Source: Clostridia bacterium (GTDB taxonomy: Bacteria > Bacillota > Clostridia > Oscillospirales > Acutalibacteraceae). Taken from it: a stretch of DNA of 64,000 nt. Of this stretch, positions 26,878 through 35,546 are shown in pieces (the first letter of the stretch is position 1; each line of letters starts with the position of its first letter). The stretch is from positions 124,001 to 188,000 of the forward strand of contig JAFXGM010000024.1 in the NCBI GenBank assembly GCA_017513195.1, written 5' to 3'. Position numbers and translations under genes: made by a program. Below the pieces are notes generated by a model. The model was given only the letters and a program-made list of their open reading frames with translations, did no database searches and had not been told where the DNA came from.

Positions 26878-28350
26878 ATGAAGTTATGTAACATAGGTCA
26901 CCAGTTTGACTATGAAATGGAAAAATTAATACGTCTTTTTTTGCCCTTTGAAAAGATTGAGGTTTTGCACACCGAAGAAACGGGCGAAAATATTGCCGTT
27001 TGTAAGGTGTTATATGATGGTGACGATACTGTAGTAACCGTTAAATTGACGTTAGATAACGGCGAGGCCCAGTTTTCTGCAGTGGTTGATAAAAGTATTT
27101 TAGACCAAAGAAAAGAAACCCAGCACGAGCTAGGTCGTCAGCTTTTTTACTGTTTTGAAAAACTAATGGGTTACAGACCAGATTGGGGAATACTAACCGG
27201 TGTGCGACCTGCAAAGTTGTTTTTACGTTATTGGAACGAATATGGTGCTGAATATGCCGAAAACTTTTTTAAAAATAAATTTTTGGTGAGTGAACAAAAA
27301 CTTGCATTATGCAAAAAAACGGTAAAGAGCGAAGAAAATATTATTTCTTTATCTTGTGATAATTCTTTTAGCCTTTACTTATCAATACCGTTTTGCCCTA
27401 CAAGATGCTCATATTGCTCGTTTGTATCACATTCTATTGAAAGGGCAAAGGACATAATTCCGCAGTATGTAGAGTTGTTATGTCGTGAGCTTGAAATAAC
27501 CGCAGAAATTGCTAAAAAATTAAATTTAAAGCTTGAGACCATTTATATGGGCGGCGGTACACCGACAACACTTACTGCCGAGCAGTTAGACCAGGTGCTT
27601 GGCACGGTGAGAAATAATTTTGATATGTCTGCTGTTCGCGAGTTTACGGTAGAGGCCGGCAGACCTGATACTATTACCAAAGAAAAGCTGTTGGCTATAA
27701 AGAAAAACGGAGTTACACGTATTAGTATAAATCCGCAAACTATGAATGATGGTGTGCTTGAGTGCATAGGCAGAAAGCATACTGCGCAAGATACAGTTGA
27801 CGCCTTTAATTTAGCGCGCGAAATAGGTTTTGATAATATAAATATGGATTTAATTGCAGGATTGCCGAGTGATACGTTTGACAGCTTTAAATCTACAATG
27901 GAAGAAATTTTAAAGCTTTACCCTGAAAGTGTTACGGTACATTCGCTTTCGATGAAGCGCGCATCAACACTGAACACTACAGGTCAGCATGACGAAATTA
28001 AAATGGGTAGTGAAGCTGCAAAAATGGTAAACTATTCTCGCGAGGTTTTAAGCGAAAACGGTATTATGCCATACTATATGTATAGACAAAGCAAGACGGT
28101 TGGAAACCTTGAAAACGTTGGTTATGCAAAGCCCGGTTTTGAAGGACTTTATAACGTTTATATTATGGATGAAACCCACACAATACTTGCGTGTGGTGCT
28201 TCGGCTGTAACCAAGCTTAAAGACAAAGAAAGCAAAAACATAAAAAGAATTTTTAATTTTAAGTATCCTTATGAATATATAAATGGGTTTCATGAACTCA
28301 TGATACGCAAAACGGAAATAGGTGAATTTTATGATAAATACTTTAAATGA
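26878..28350 (+). CDS. hemZ: Radical SAM coproporphyrinogen dehydrogenase-like HemZ
   Basis: 490 residues. An N-terminal domain of about 165 residues, usual for HemZ, is followed by the radical SAM core with CPTRCSYCSF near 172-181 (C-x3-C-x2-C for the iron-sulfur cluster), YMGGGTPTTL and VEAGRPDT. HemZ is the oxygen-independent coproporphyrinogen III oxidase relative found in Clostridia beside rel and dtd; its exact role without a full heme pathway is unclear. The last 20 bases overlap the next gene. Confidence 0.92.
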   Translation: MKLCNIGHQFDYEMEKLIRLFLPFEKIEVLHTEETGENIAVCKVLYDGDDTVVTVKLTLDNGEAQFSAVVDKSILDQRKETQHELGRQLFYCFEKLMGYRPDWGILTGVRPAKLFLRYWNEYGAEYAENFFKNKFLVSEQKLALCKKTVKSEENIISLSCDNSFSLYLSIPFCPTRCSYCSFVSHSIERAKDIIPQYVELLCRELEITAEIAKKLNLKLETIYMGGGTPTTLTAEQLDQVLGTVRNNFDMSAVREFTVEAGRPDTITKEKLLAIKKNGVTRISINPQTMNDGVLECIGRKHTAQDTVDAFNLAREIGFDNINMDLIAGLPSDTFDSFKSTMEEILKLYPESVTVHSLSMKRASTLNTTGQHDEIKMGSEAAKMVNYSREVLSENGIMPYYMYRQSKTVGNLENVGYAKPGFEGLYNVYIMDETHTILACGASAVTKLKDKESKNIKRIFNFKYPYEYINGFHELMIRKTEIGEFYDKYFK

Positions 28351-29257
28351 TATTAACCGAATGGCGCAAGAACGTCCCGAGGAATTTATCAAGGAATGTA
28401 ATAAAGAGTATTTAGAAAATATGTTAAGTATTGCTCGTCGCATTGGTATGGACGATGATATAAAAATAGTAGCAATTGCCGGACCTTCAGGCTCGGGCAA
28501 GACAACAACCGCTCATATTTTACAAGAAAAGTTAAAGTCACTAGGGGAGACGGTTGAGGTTGTATCACTTGATGATTTTTATCTCTCTGCTGATAAATTG
28601 CCAATATTGCCCGACGGCAGTAAAGATATAGAATCGGTAAATGCGCTTAATATATCACTAATAAAGAAATGCTTTAATGATATAATTAAAGACGGTAAGA
28701 CAAAGTTGCCTCATTATGATTTTAAGACTCAATCAAGCTTGATTGACGCAAAAGCTATTGATATAGGTAATAAAGGTATTATTATTGTTGAGGGACTACA
28801 TGCTATGAATCCGCTTATTTCGGATTTGGTTCCAAGAAAAAATATTTTTAAAATCTATATTAGTGTTAATCGCTCGGTTGACGACCAAAACGGCGTACAA
28901 CTGCTTTCAAGCCGTCAAATCCGCCTTGTAAGGCGAGTGCTGCGAGATGATAAGTTTAGAGGTGCTACTGCGACACAAACGCTACATTTATGGAATAATG
29001 TAATAGATGGCGAAAGAAAATATTTATACTGCTTTAAAGATACAGCAGACGTTCAGCTTGTTACGTTTCATCCTTATGAACTTGGCGTATATAAAGAACG
29101 TTTTGGAAAGATGCGCAGTGCGGTGAATAAAAATGCGCCTTGCTATGATTATTTTATTAAAACTGCAAATGCACTTGAAAGATTTACTGCAATCGGTAGC
29201 GAATTGGTACCGCAAGATTCACTTATTAGAGAGTTTATTGGTGGACTTGAGCTTTAA
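28331..29257 (+). CDS. Uridine kinase-like P-loop kinase
   Basis: 308 residues from the ATG at 28331, chosen because AGGTG is at the right distance; the GTG at 28322 lies within that site. The P-loop GPSGSGKTT (about 51-59) is followed by SLDDFYLSADKLP and HYDFKTQSS, and later IIVEGLHAMNP, all as in uridine/phosphoribulokinase family members. Clostridial relatives often carry an N-terminal TGS-like part that is absent here. Phosphorylation of uridine/cytidine is likely but not proven by sequence. Starts within hemZ, so coupled. Confidence 0.88.
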   Translation: MINTLNDINRMAQERPEEFIKECNKEYLENMLSIARRIGMDDDIKIVAIAGPSGSGKTTTAHILQEKLKSLGETVEVVSLDDFYLSADKLPILPDGSKDIESVNALNISLIKKCFNDIIKDGKTKLPHYDFKTQSSLIDAKAIDIGNKGIIIVEGLHAMNPLISDLVPRKNIFKIYISVNRSVDDQNGVQLLSSRQIRLVRRVLRDDKFRGATATQTLHLWNNVIDGERKYLYCFKDTADVQLVTFHPYELGVYKERFGKMRSAVNKNAPCYDYFIKTANALERFTAIGSELVPQDSLIREFIGGLEL

Positions 29258-29279
29258 AATTTATTGGAGGTAAGTGTAA

Positions 29280-29567
29280 ATGGGATTTTTGGATGATGCA
29301 ATAATCAAGACCAAAGAGGTATTAGATGTAGCCTGCAAAAAAACGGATGAAATTGTAACCGTTGAAAAACAAAAATTTAATATAGCTTCGCTTAAATCCA
29401 AACGCGAAAAGGATTTTGCGAAACTTGGTAAAATTTATTTTGAAATGATAAAAGAAAACTCGGAAGACCAAAGTGAAGAAGTGTGTAGCCTTGTTGATGA
29501 TATCTGTAACAAGAACGATGAGATAGCAAGGCTTAATGATGAAATAGATAAAATAAAAAATGGTTAA
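29280..29567 (+). CDS. Small coiled-coil protein of unknown function
   Basis: 95 residues, almost entirely helical and charged (MGFLDDAIIKTKEVLDVACK start; CNKNDEIARLNDEIDKIKNG end). TTGGAGG precedes the start. Similar short proteins occur in many Clostridia, but I know no assigned function. It lies 22 bases after the kinase and 12 before the nucleosidase, so it is part of the operon. Confidence 0.8.
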   Translation: MGFLDDAIIKTKEVLDVACKKTDEIVTVEKQKFNIASLKSKREKDFAKLGKIYFEMIKENSEDQSEEVCSLVDDICNKNDEIARLNDEIDKIKNG

Positions 29568-29579
29568 AGGAATAATAAT

Positions 29580-30272
29580 ATGAAAATTGGTATAGTGGTT
29601 GCCGACTATGATGAGTACGCACCGTTTTTAGAAGAAATTAAGCAGTACAGTCCGCAGGAATATAAATATTTTAATCGTTTGGCAGTAGGCTTTAACTGCG
29701 GTGGTGTCGATGTGATTTGCATAAATTGCGGTATCGGCAAGGTAAATGCTGCGACTGCCGCTACACATCTTGCGGATATGGGCTGTACATATATTTTAAA
29801 TTACGGTCTGTCCGGGGGGATAAGTCGTGTGCATCGTGGGGAAGTCGTATTGCCCGATAAGTTTTTAGAACACGATTTTGACCTTACGGGTATTGGCTAT
29901 AAGCCGTGTGAAAAACCGTCGCAAAAATATATTTATGAGGCCGATAACAAGCTTTTGCAAAAGGCGGAAGCGGTAATAGGTAAGTGTGTTGGCGGTACTG
30001 CGGTTTGCGGTGATAGATTTGTATGCAGTGCAGATGATCGCGACTTTTTACGCGATACATTTGACGGCACCACTTGTGATATGGAAACTGCGGCAATTGC
30101 CAGCGTTTGCGATATGGCAAACATTCCGTTTTTAAGCATTAGACGTGTGTCGGACGATGCAGGCGAGGATGCCTATGCTAACTATAGTGATATGAACACT
30201 CTTGAGGGTCAAACACTGTCTCAAGTATTTATGAAGGTGCTTTTTGCACTGTGTTGTAAGGAAGGTCAATAA
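29580..30272 (+). CDS. mtnN: 5'-methylthioadenosine/S-adenosylhomocysteine nucleosidase
   Basis: 230 residues, the typical length. The enzyme removes adenine from MTA and SAH, clearing by-products of SAM-dependent reactions. Recognisable are the GIVVADYDEY start, NYGLSGGIS, CDMETAAIA (about 165-173, the Glu-x-x-x-Ala nucleoside-binding motif) and RRVSDDAGEDA with the catalytic Asp near 190. Its stop overlaps the flippase start by one base. Confidence 0.93.
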   Translation: MKIGIVVADYDEYAPFLEEIKQYSPQEYKYFNRLAVGFNCGGVDVICINCGIGKVNAATAATHLADMGCTYILNYGLSGGISRVHRGEVVLPDKFLEHDFDLTGIGYKPCEKPSQKYIYEADNKLLQKAEAVIGKCVGGTAVCGDRFVCSADDRDFLRDTFDGTTCDMETAAIASVCDMANIPFLSIRRVSDDAGEDAYANYSDMNTLEGQTLSQVFMKVLFALCCKEGQ

Positions 30273-31957
30273 TGCAAGGAAAAGAAAGAAAACAGCAAAG
30301 TTTTGAATATGGTGCAATAATACTCCTTTGCTCTACGTTGTTAGTAAAGGTAATTGGCGCAATATTTAAAATTCCGCTCTCTAATCTTATAGGTGATCTT
30401 GGATTTGGCTTTTTCTCTTCAGCCTATGATTTATTCACACCAATATATACACTTGCAATGGCGGGATTACCGATAGCAATTTCTCGTATGGTTGCCGAGC
30501 ACATGGCTAAAGAAAATTATCGTGATGTTAGAAAGACATTTAAGGTAACTAGCAAAATCTTCATTATAACCGGTTTGGTAGCTATGTTGCTTATGTTGTG
30601 CTTTACGGATGATTTTGTAGAAAAAACAGATCCTACAGGTAGAACAACCTATAGTATTTATGCAATTGTTCCGGCACTTTTGGTTTGTTGTGTAACATCC
30701 GCTTTTAGAGGATACTATGAAGGTCTTAGAAATATGTATCCTACAGCTTTTTCTGATGTTATAGAATCTTTAGGTAAGTTGATTTTAGGCTATGGTTTTG
30801 CCTATATTGTACTAAAAACAACAAATGATGTTGCCTATGCAGCGGCGGGAGCAATGTTTGGTATTACAATAGGTAGTGTGGCCGCAGCGTTATTCTTGTT
30901 TATACGTCACAAGGTAAAGGGTGATGGCATAACGAAACAAGAACTTGACAGTTCACCTACACCCCAGAGAACAGCTATAATTATTAAAAGCGTAGTTATA
31001 ATTGCTGTGCCGGTTGTATTTGCTTCATTGGCAAACAGTTTTTCGTCGCTGGCGGATGCGTTTTTTGTGAAGAAACACCTCGCCACTATGATGGGAGATC
31101 ATGCAGAGCTCATACGCAATATGTACCAGAATTCTATTGCAGATTACAATATGCACTCGGCAACAGAATTGATAGATAAGGAAATTCCTACCTTTCTTTA
31201 TGGAATTAGGGGAAAAGCATTTACTCTTTATAATTTGGTTCCTGCAATAACATCTGTACTGGGTGTAAGTGCCTTACCGGTTTTGGCAACCGCATGGACA
31301 AAAAAAGATAAATCACTTTTGAAACGTAATATTGAGTCTCCATTAAAATTAACCGCTATAATTTCGATGCCAATAGGTATGGGATTTGTATTTTTAGGCG
31401 ATCAAATAATGGGCCTAATTTATAGTACTACAGCGTCGGTTGAAATCGGTGGGACTATACTTCAAATTTACGGTTTTGCGGCTATTTTCGCCGGAATATC
31501 AATACCTATGACAAGTATGCTTCAGTCGGTTAAGAAAGAGTTATTTGCATTTATAAATATAGCAGTTGGTGCTGTTATAAAGGTTGCTGTAAATTACTTC
31601 TTAGTAAGTGTACCAAGCATTAATATTAAGGGTGCGGCGATAGGTACATTGGCGTGCTTTGCGTATGTATTTATAGCACACTTCATCACTCTTATCGTTG
31701 CAACTAAAGTAAAACCGAATGTTTGGAAAACTATTTTAAAACCACTAATTTCTGCTTTGGCTTGCGGATTTTCTACCGTTGTTTTAGATCTAAGTTCTAT
31801 GGGTAAAATCGGAACAATACTTGAAATCGGTGTGGCGGCTGTTGTGTATGTATTAGTTCTTATAATACTTAATACATTTGAACCCGAAGACGTAATATCT
31901 TTACCAAAGGGTGAAAAGATACTAAAAGTATTTAAAAAGCTGAAAATAATCAGATAA
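30272..31957 (+). CDS. SpoVB/YabM-like polysaccharide flippase (MOP superfamily)
   Basis: 561 residues with about 14 hydrophobic segments. The family start is visible (LLCSTLLVKVIGAIFKIPLS, then NLIGDLGFGFFSSAYDLFTP), which resembles SpoVB, YabM and MurJ-type lipid flippases that move lipid-linked sugars across the membrane. The position just upstream of hup-rlbP-yabP-yabQ-divIC matches the Bacillus yabM locus, so a sporulation or cortex-related role is favoured over general MurJ function, though both remain possible. Confidence 0.88.
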   Translation: MQGKERKQQSFEYGAIILLCSTLLVKVIGAIFKIPLSNLIGDLGFGFFSSAYDLFTPIYTLAMAGLPIAISRMVAEHMAKENYRDVRKTFKVTSKIFIITGLVAMLLMLCFTDDFVEKTDPTGRTTYSIYAIVPALLVCCVTSAFRGYYEGLRNMYPTAFSDVIESLGKLILGYGFAYIVLKTTNDVAYAAAGAMFGITIGSVAAALFLFIRHKVKGDGITKQELDSSPTPQRTAIIIKSVVIIAVPVVFASLANSFSSLADAFFVKKHLATMMGDHAELIRNMYQNSIADYNMHSATELIDKEIPTFLYGIRGKAFTLYNLVPAITSVLGVSALPVLATAWTKKDKSLLKRNIESPLKLTAIISMPIGMGFVFLGDQIMGLIYSTTASVEIGGTILQIYGFAAIFAGISIPMTSMLQSVKKELFAFINIAVGAVIKVAVNYFLVSVPSINIKGAAIGTLACFAYVFIAHFITLIVATKVKPNVWKTILKPLISALACGFSTVVLDLSSMGKIGTILEIGVAAVVYVLVLIILNTFEPEDVISLPKGEKILKVFKKLKIIR

Positions 31958-32025
31958 ATATGGTGAAATTTGCACAAAATTATGCAAACATATTTGAATA
32001 TTTTTAATAAATCTATTAAAATCTG

Positions 32026-32053
32026 TTGATTTTTTTAAAAGATAAGTTATAAT
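32026..32053 (+). promoter_or_regulatory. Promoter of hup
   Basis: TTGATT (32026-32031), 16-bp spacer, TATAAT (32048-32053), followed by a leader of about 80 bases before AGGAGG. Confidence 0.7.
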
Positions 32054-32143
32054 TAGATTAGACGTTTGAAAAATTTTTTGAACGCTTATAATTCTGGTGT
32101 AAAACACTTTAAGAAAACCAAAAATATTCAGGAGGTTCTAACA

Positions 32144-32416
32144 ATGAACAAGACAGAATTAGTAGCAGCAGTTGCAGAGAAAGCAGGTCTTTCTAACAAA
32201 GATGCAGCAAAGGCAGTAGCAGCAGTAGTTGACGCTATCACTGATACTCTCAAGGCAGGCGACAAGGTTGCTCTTGTTGGCTTTGGTACATTCTCAGTTA
32301 AGGCTCGCGCAGCTCGTGAAGGCATCAATCCTCTTACCGGTAAGAAGATTAAGATCGCTGCTTCAAAGTCTCCCGCATTCAAGGCTGGTAAAGCTCTTAA
32401 AGACGCTATCAACTAA
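32144..32416 (+). CDS. hup: HU-family DNA-binding protein
   Basis: 90 residues from the ATG at 32144, nine bases after AGGAGG; a longer frame from 32066 is not needed. HU bends and compacts DNA as a dimer. The start [20 protein letters not shown], the [16 protein letters not shown] core and NPLTGKKI arm are canonical. Codon use is richer in GCA/GCT than neighbours, typical of a highly expressed gene. A strong terminator follows, so it forms a separate unit. Confidence 0.97.
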   Translation: MNKTELVAAVAEKAGLSNKDAAKAVAAVVDAITDTLKAGDKVALVGFGTFSVKARAAREGINPLTGKKIKIAASKSPAFKAGKALKDAIN

Positions 32417-32433
32417 TTGAAAATTAGTAAAAG

Positions 32434-32466
32434 ATGAGCCGCCTATTTTGGCGGCTCATAGTTTTT
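32434..32466 (+). terminator. Terminator after hup
   Basis: ATGAGCCGCC-(6 nt)-GGCGGCTCAT, two bases, then a T-run. Confidence 0.9.
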
Positions 32467-32486
32467 ATATTTAGAAAAGGTTCGCT

Positions 32487-32729
32487 ATGAGATTAGATAA
32501 ATATTTAAAGGTTTCAAGAATCATAAAACGCCGTACCATTGCAAATGAAGCCTGCGATGCAGGTAGAGTAATGGTAAATGGTCGAGTGGCGCGCGCATCG
32601 TTGGACATAAAGGTGAATGACACTATAGAAATAGCTTTTGGCGCAAAAAATGTTAAGGTTCAGGTTTTAAATGTTGCCGAAACGGTCCGCAAAGATGATG
32701 CATCGTTAATGTATAAAATAATAGAATAA
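32487..32729 (+). CDS. rlbP: S4-domain RNA-binding protein RlbP/YabO-like
   Basis: 80 residues, one S4 RNA-binding fold: MRLDKYLKVSRIIKRRTIAN, followed by AGRVMVNGR and KVNDTIEI. Small S4 proteins of this kind (YabO, Hsp15-like) bind stalled 50S particles with peptidyl-tRNA and help ribosome rescue. Its position between hup and yabP is the standard Firmicute order. A terminator-like hairpin starts two bases after the stop. Confidence 0.92.
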   Translation: MRLDKYLKVSRIIKRRTIANEACDAGRVMVNGRVARASLDIKVNDTIEIAFGAKNVKVQVLNVAETVRKDDASLMYKIIE

Positions 32730-32731
32730 GA

Positions 32732-32774
32732 AAAACACCTCACCAATATATTTAAAGTGAGGTGTTTTGTTTTG
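32732..32774 (+). promoter_or_regulatory. Terminator-like hairpin overlapping the yabP ribosome site
   Basis: AAAACACCTCAC (32732-32743) pairs perfectly with GTGAGGTGTTTT (32757-32768), 12 bp with a 13-base loop. The second arm contains the AGGTG ribosome site of yabP, and the following T-rich TTTTGTTTTG includes its TTG start. It can act as terminator, or as a translational lock when transcription comes from upstream. Confidence 0.75.
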
Positions 32775-33044
32775 GAAGAAAATATTGCTACTGTTCAGAA
32801 TGTAATAATTGAAAATCGAAAAAATCTAAACATATCTGGTGTGAAAGAAGTGGCATCTTTTGATGATGAAACCATTCTGCTCGATACTCTGCTTGGTCAA
32901 ATGACGATAAAAGGTGACAACCTGCGCATTGAAAGTTTTAATACTACCACAGGGGATTTAAGTGCGACAGGTAAGGTTCATGCTGTTGTTTATATGTCAG
33001 ATGCAAGGTCGTCAGGCGGCTTTTGGTCGCGGCTTTTTAGATAA
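32772..33044 (+). CDS. yabP: Sporulation protein YabP
   Basis: 90 residues from TTG at 32772, seven bases after AGGTG; GTG at 32757 lies in the ribosome site and is less likely. YabP is a small beta-rich mother-cell protein needed for spore formation in some Firmicutes. The family block NRKNLNISGVKEVASFDDET, later LLGQMTIKGDNLRIE and TGDLSATGKV, is clear. Only three bases separate it from yabQ. The start region is sequestered in a hairpin (32732-32768). Confidence 0.93.
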   Translation: MEENIATVQNVIIENRKNLNISGVKEVASFDDETILLDTLLGQMTIKGDNLRIESFNTTTGDLSATGKVHAVVYMSDARSSGGFWSRLFR

Positions 33045-33047
33045 CAT

Positions 33048-33566
33048 ATGTGGGAGATCAGTAACAACAATCAAATTACAACCTTTGTATTATCGTTATT
33101 GTTAGGTTGTATTTTTTGCCTTTTATATGATATATTACGTGCATTGCGGAAAGTATGTTTAAATTCATTTATGGCAATAAATATTTGTGATTTAATATGT
33201 TGGATTATTTATGGCTTTATTACGTTTATTTTTTTAATAGCACGTACAAACGGCGAGATTAGGGGATTTGTGCTTTTAGGTGAGTTGATAGGATTTGTAT
33301 TGTTTAGGGTTAGTATATCGAAATATATTGTTGGTATTTTAGGTTGGTTTTTTATTAAATTAGCATATATAAAACAGAAAATAGATGGTCTTTTTTACTT
33401 GTATTTTCATAAATTAGAAAAAGGTGTTTTAAAAACAATAAAATATGTGCCTAAAATTTTTAAAAGTATAAAAAAGTTCTTGAAAAGTAGGCTTAAACTG
33501 TTGTATAATAAATTAAATATTATAGATGTGAAGAGGTCTTTGAATGAAACAGAAACCAAAACGTAG
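33048..33566 (+). CDS. yabQ: Spore cortex biosynthesis protein YabQ
   Basis: 172 residues with about four or five hydrophobic segments in the first 115 (FVLSLLLGCIFCLLYDILRA, IICDLI..., IFLIARTNGEIRGFVLLGEL), then a Lys-rich cytoplasmic tail. This matches YabQ, a mother-cell membrane protein required for cortex formation in Bacillus. AT-rich codon use. Its end overlaps divIC by 23 bases. Confidence 0.9.
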   Translation: MWEISNNNQITTFVLSLLLGCIFCLLYDILRALRKVCLNSFMAINICDLICWIIYGFITFIFLIARTNGEIRGFVLLGELIGFVLFRVSISKYIVGILGWFFIKLAYIKQKIDGLFYLYFHKLEKGVLKTIKYVPKIFKSIKKFLKSRLKLLYNKLNIIDVKRSLNETETKT

Positions 33567-33834
33567 AAAAAGCGTTATTGTGCGTCTTATTGTTCTGGGG
33601 ATTGCTGTATATTTTGTAGCTTCACTTATTAGCTTAAATAACGAGCTTACCGAACTACAAACGGAAAAAGACGGACTGATAAAAGAGGTTAATACTCTTG
33701 AACTTGGAAATGAAGAACTTCGAAAACTTTTAGATAGCGGTTCGTATGATGAGATTATTGAAAAAGCCGCGAGAGAACGATTGGGTTGGGTATATTCCGG
33801 AGAGGAAATATTCATAGATACATCAGGTAATTAA
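33544..33834 (+). CDS. divIC: Septum formation initiator, FtsB/DivIC
   Basis: 96 residues: a basic N-terminus (MKQKPKRRKS), one membrane segment (about 12-31), then a coiled coil (NNELTELQTEKDGLIKEVNT) and the conserved C-terminal AARERLGWVYSGE. DivIC/FtsB works with FtsL and DivIB/FtsQ at the division septum. Placement after yabQ is the standard order. The start lies inside the yabQ frame. Confidence 0.93.
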   Translation: MKQKPKRRKSVIVRLIVLGIAVYFVASLISLNNELTELQTEKDGLIKEVNTLELGNEELRKLLDSGSYDEIIEKAARERLGWVYSGEEIFIDTSGN

Positions 33835-33855
33835 TTAGGGGGACATTTTAAATTT

Positions 33856-34311
33856 ATGGAGCTTAAGGTTGGCGACATTGTAGAGGGAAAAATTACAACA
33901 ATAACTACATTCGGTGTTTTTGCGGATATTGGCGACGGCAAGTCGGGTATGGTGCATATATCTGAGGTAGCAAAAAATTACGTTAGTGATATTAAAGAAC
34001 ACGTAAAAGTGGGCGACGTAGTTAAAATGAAGGTTTTAACCATAGGTGAAGATGGTAAAATATCACTTAGTATAAAGCGTGCATTGCCACCTGAAAAAAA
34101 GGTAAGTGAAGCACCAAAGCGCACACCGAAGAATGCGCCTGAAAAAAGCACTATCGATTCTACATATACTTGGACTCCAAAGAAAAGCGAGCCCGCAAGT
34201 TTTGAGGAAATGATGAATCGCTTTAAGCAAGCAAGTGATGAAAAGTTTTCAGACCTAAAGCGCAAAAATCCGGATGCAAATCGTACAAAACGCGGTTCGG
34301 GTGTAAGATAA
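33856..34311 (+). CDS. S1 RNA-binding domain protein, YabR-like
   Basis: 151 residues. Residues 1-72 form one S1 domain: MELKVGDIVEGKITTITTFG, GKSGMVHISEVA, VGDVVKMKVLTIGEDGKISL. The remaining half is basic, low in structure (KKVSEAPKRTPKNAPEKS) and ends FSDLKRKNPDANRTKRGSG. RNA or ribosome binding is the expected activity; no enzyme is indicated. Last gene of the unit. Confidence 0.92.
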   Translation: MELKVGDIVEGKITTITTFGVFADIGDGKSGMVHISEVAKNYVSDIKEHVKVGDVVKMKVLTIGEDGKISLSIKRALPPEKKVSEAPKRTPKNAPEKSTIDSTYTWTPKKSEPASFEEMMNRFKQASDEKFSDLKRKNPDANRTKRGSGVR

Positions 34312-34319
34312 ATAAATCA

Positions 34320-34363
34320 GGGTGGGTTCCGTTTGTTATTGGAAACTGCCCTTTGTTTTTTAA
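34320..34363 (+). terminator. Imperfect terminator after the S1 gene
   Basis: GGGTGGGTTCC pairs with GGAAACTGCCC around a 10-base loop, with wobble pairs and one mismatch, then TTTGTTTTTT. Confidence 0.65.
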
Positions 34364-34408
34364 GAAAATAAGTTTACAATGGTGCTATAAACTTATACGG
34401 AGATGAAA

Positions 34409-35542
34409 ATGGAAAAAATAAAATTAATTGCTCCTTGCCTTTTTGGAGTGGAAAGTATTGCTGCTGACGAATTTCGTCGAATGGGTTTTGAAAGCGTCGA
34501 GGCTGAAAATGGTCGAGTGCTTTTAGAGGGCGATTTTAATATGCTGGCTCGTGCCAATATTAATTCGCGCTTTGCAGAACGAATTCTTATAAATATGGGG
34601 CAGTTCCGTGCTACCACATTTACAGAGCTTTTTGATAAAGTAAAAGCGCTTCCTTGGGAACGCTTTATTGGTAAAGATGACGCTTTCCCCGTAAGTGCAG
34701 GGTCAAGTATAAATTCAACTCTTTTTAGTATTCCTGACTGTCAGTCAATAATTAAAAAGGCTATTGTTAACCGCCTTTCATCAAAATACGGAATAAGCTG
34801 GTTTGCTGAGACGGGTGCTGAATTTAAAATTCGTTTTACTATAATCAAGGATAACGTAACGGTTACGATTGATACCTCGGGTGAGGGACTTCATAAAAGA
34901 GGTTATCGTCGCAACTCTAACGATGCACCGCTTAAGGAAACATTGGGTGCTGCAATGTGCGATTTGGCGCGAATATTTCCCGATACTCAAGTTTATGATC
35001 CGTTTTGCGGAAGTGGCACGTTGCTTATAGAATCGGCACTTATGGCTACCAAGACGGCCCCGGGTTTGCGTCGTTTCTTTGCAGCAGAGCGTTTTGCGTC
35101 TATTCCAAAAATCGTGTGGCAACAAGAGCGTATGCGCGCACAGGATCTTATTATTAAAAATGTTGATTTTAGAGCACAAGGTTATGATATTGACCCAAGT
35201 GCGGTAGAGCTTACACTTGCTAATGCCAAAAAAGCGGGTGTAGAAAAATACGTTAAAGCGGCGGTAGCCGAAATAAAGGATTTTAAAACTCCTGATGAGC
35301 GTTTGTTGGTTATTACAAACCCACCTTATGGTGAAAGATTGCTTGACGTAGCAGAAGCTGAAAAACTATATAAAATAATGGGCGAACGCTTTGATAGAAC
35401 ACAGGGTAAAAAGTATTTTGTAATTAGTCCTCATGATGAGTTTGAAAAACATTTTGGCGCTACTGCCGATAAGCGTAGAAAGCTTTATAACGGTATGATT
35501 AAGTGTCAACTGTTTATGTACTTTAAAAATAAAGGAATATAA
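34409..35542 (+). CDS. THUMP-domain rRNA methyltransferase, RlmL/YpsC-like
   Basis: 377 residues from ATG 34409; the ATG at 34403 would touch its ribosome site (CGGAG). An N-terminal ferredoxin-like and THUMP part (about 1-160) is followed by the SAM domain with DPFCGSGT near 200 and the catalytic TNPPYGERL near 303 (N-P-P-Y). This is the COG0116 group, which makes N2-methylguanine in 23S rRNA in E. coli RlmL. It is single-domain, without the RlmK half. Confidence 0.92.
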   Translation: MEKIKLIAPCLFGVESIAADEFRRMGFESVEAENGRVLLEGDFNMLARANINSRFAERILINMGQFRATTFTELFDKVKALPWERFIGKDDAFPVSAGSSINSTLFSIPDCQSIIKKAIVNRLSSKYGISWFAETGAEFKIRFTIIKDNVTVTIDTSGEGLHKRGYRRNSNDAPLKETLGAAMCDLARIFPDTQVYDPFCGSGTLLIESALMATKTAPGLRRFFAAERFASIPKIVWQQERMRAQDLIIKNVDFRAQGYDIDPSAVELTLANAKKAGVEKYVKAAVAEIKDFKTPDERLLVITNPPYGERLLDVAEAEKLYKIMGERFDRTQGKKYFVISPHDEFEKHFGATADKRRKLYNGMIKCQLFMYFKNKGI

Positions 35543-35546
35543 ATAT

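Noticed and set aside
32066-32143. N-terminal extension of HU
   Set aside because: The AGGAGG site and family start agree with ATG 32144.
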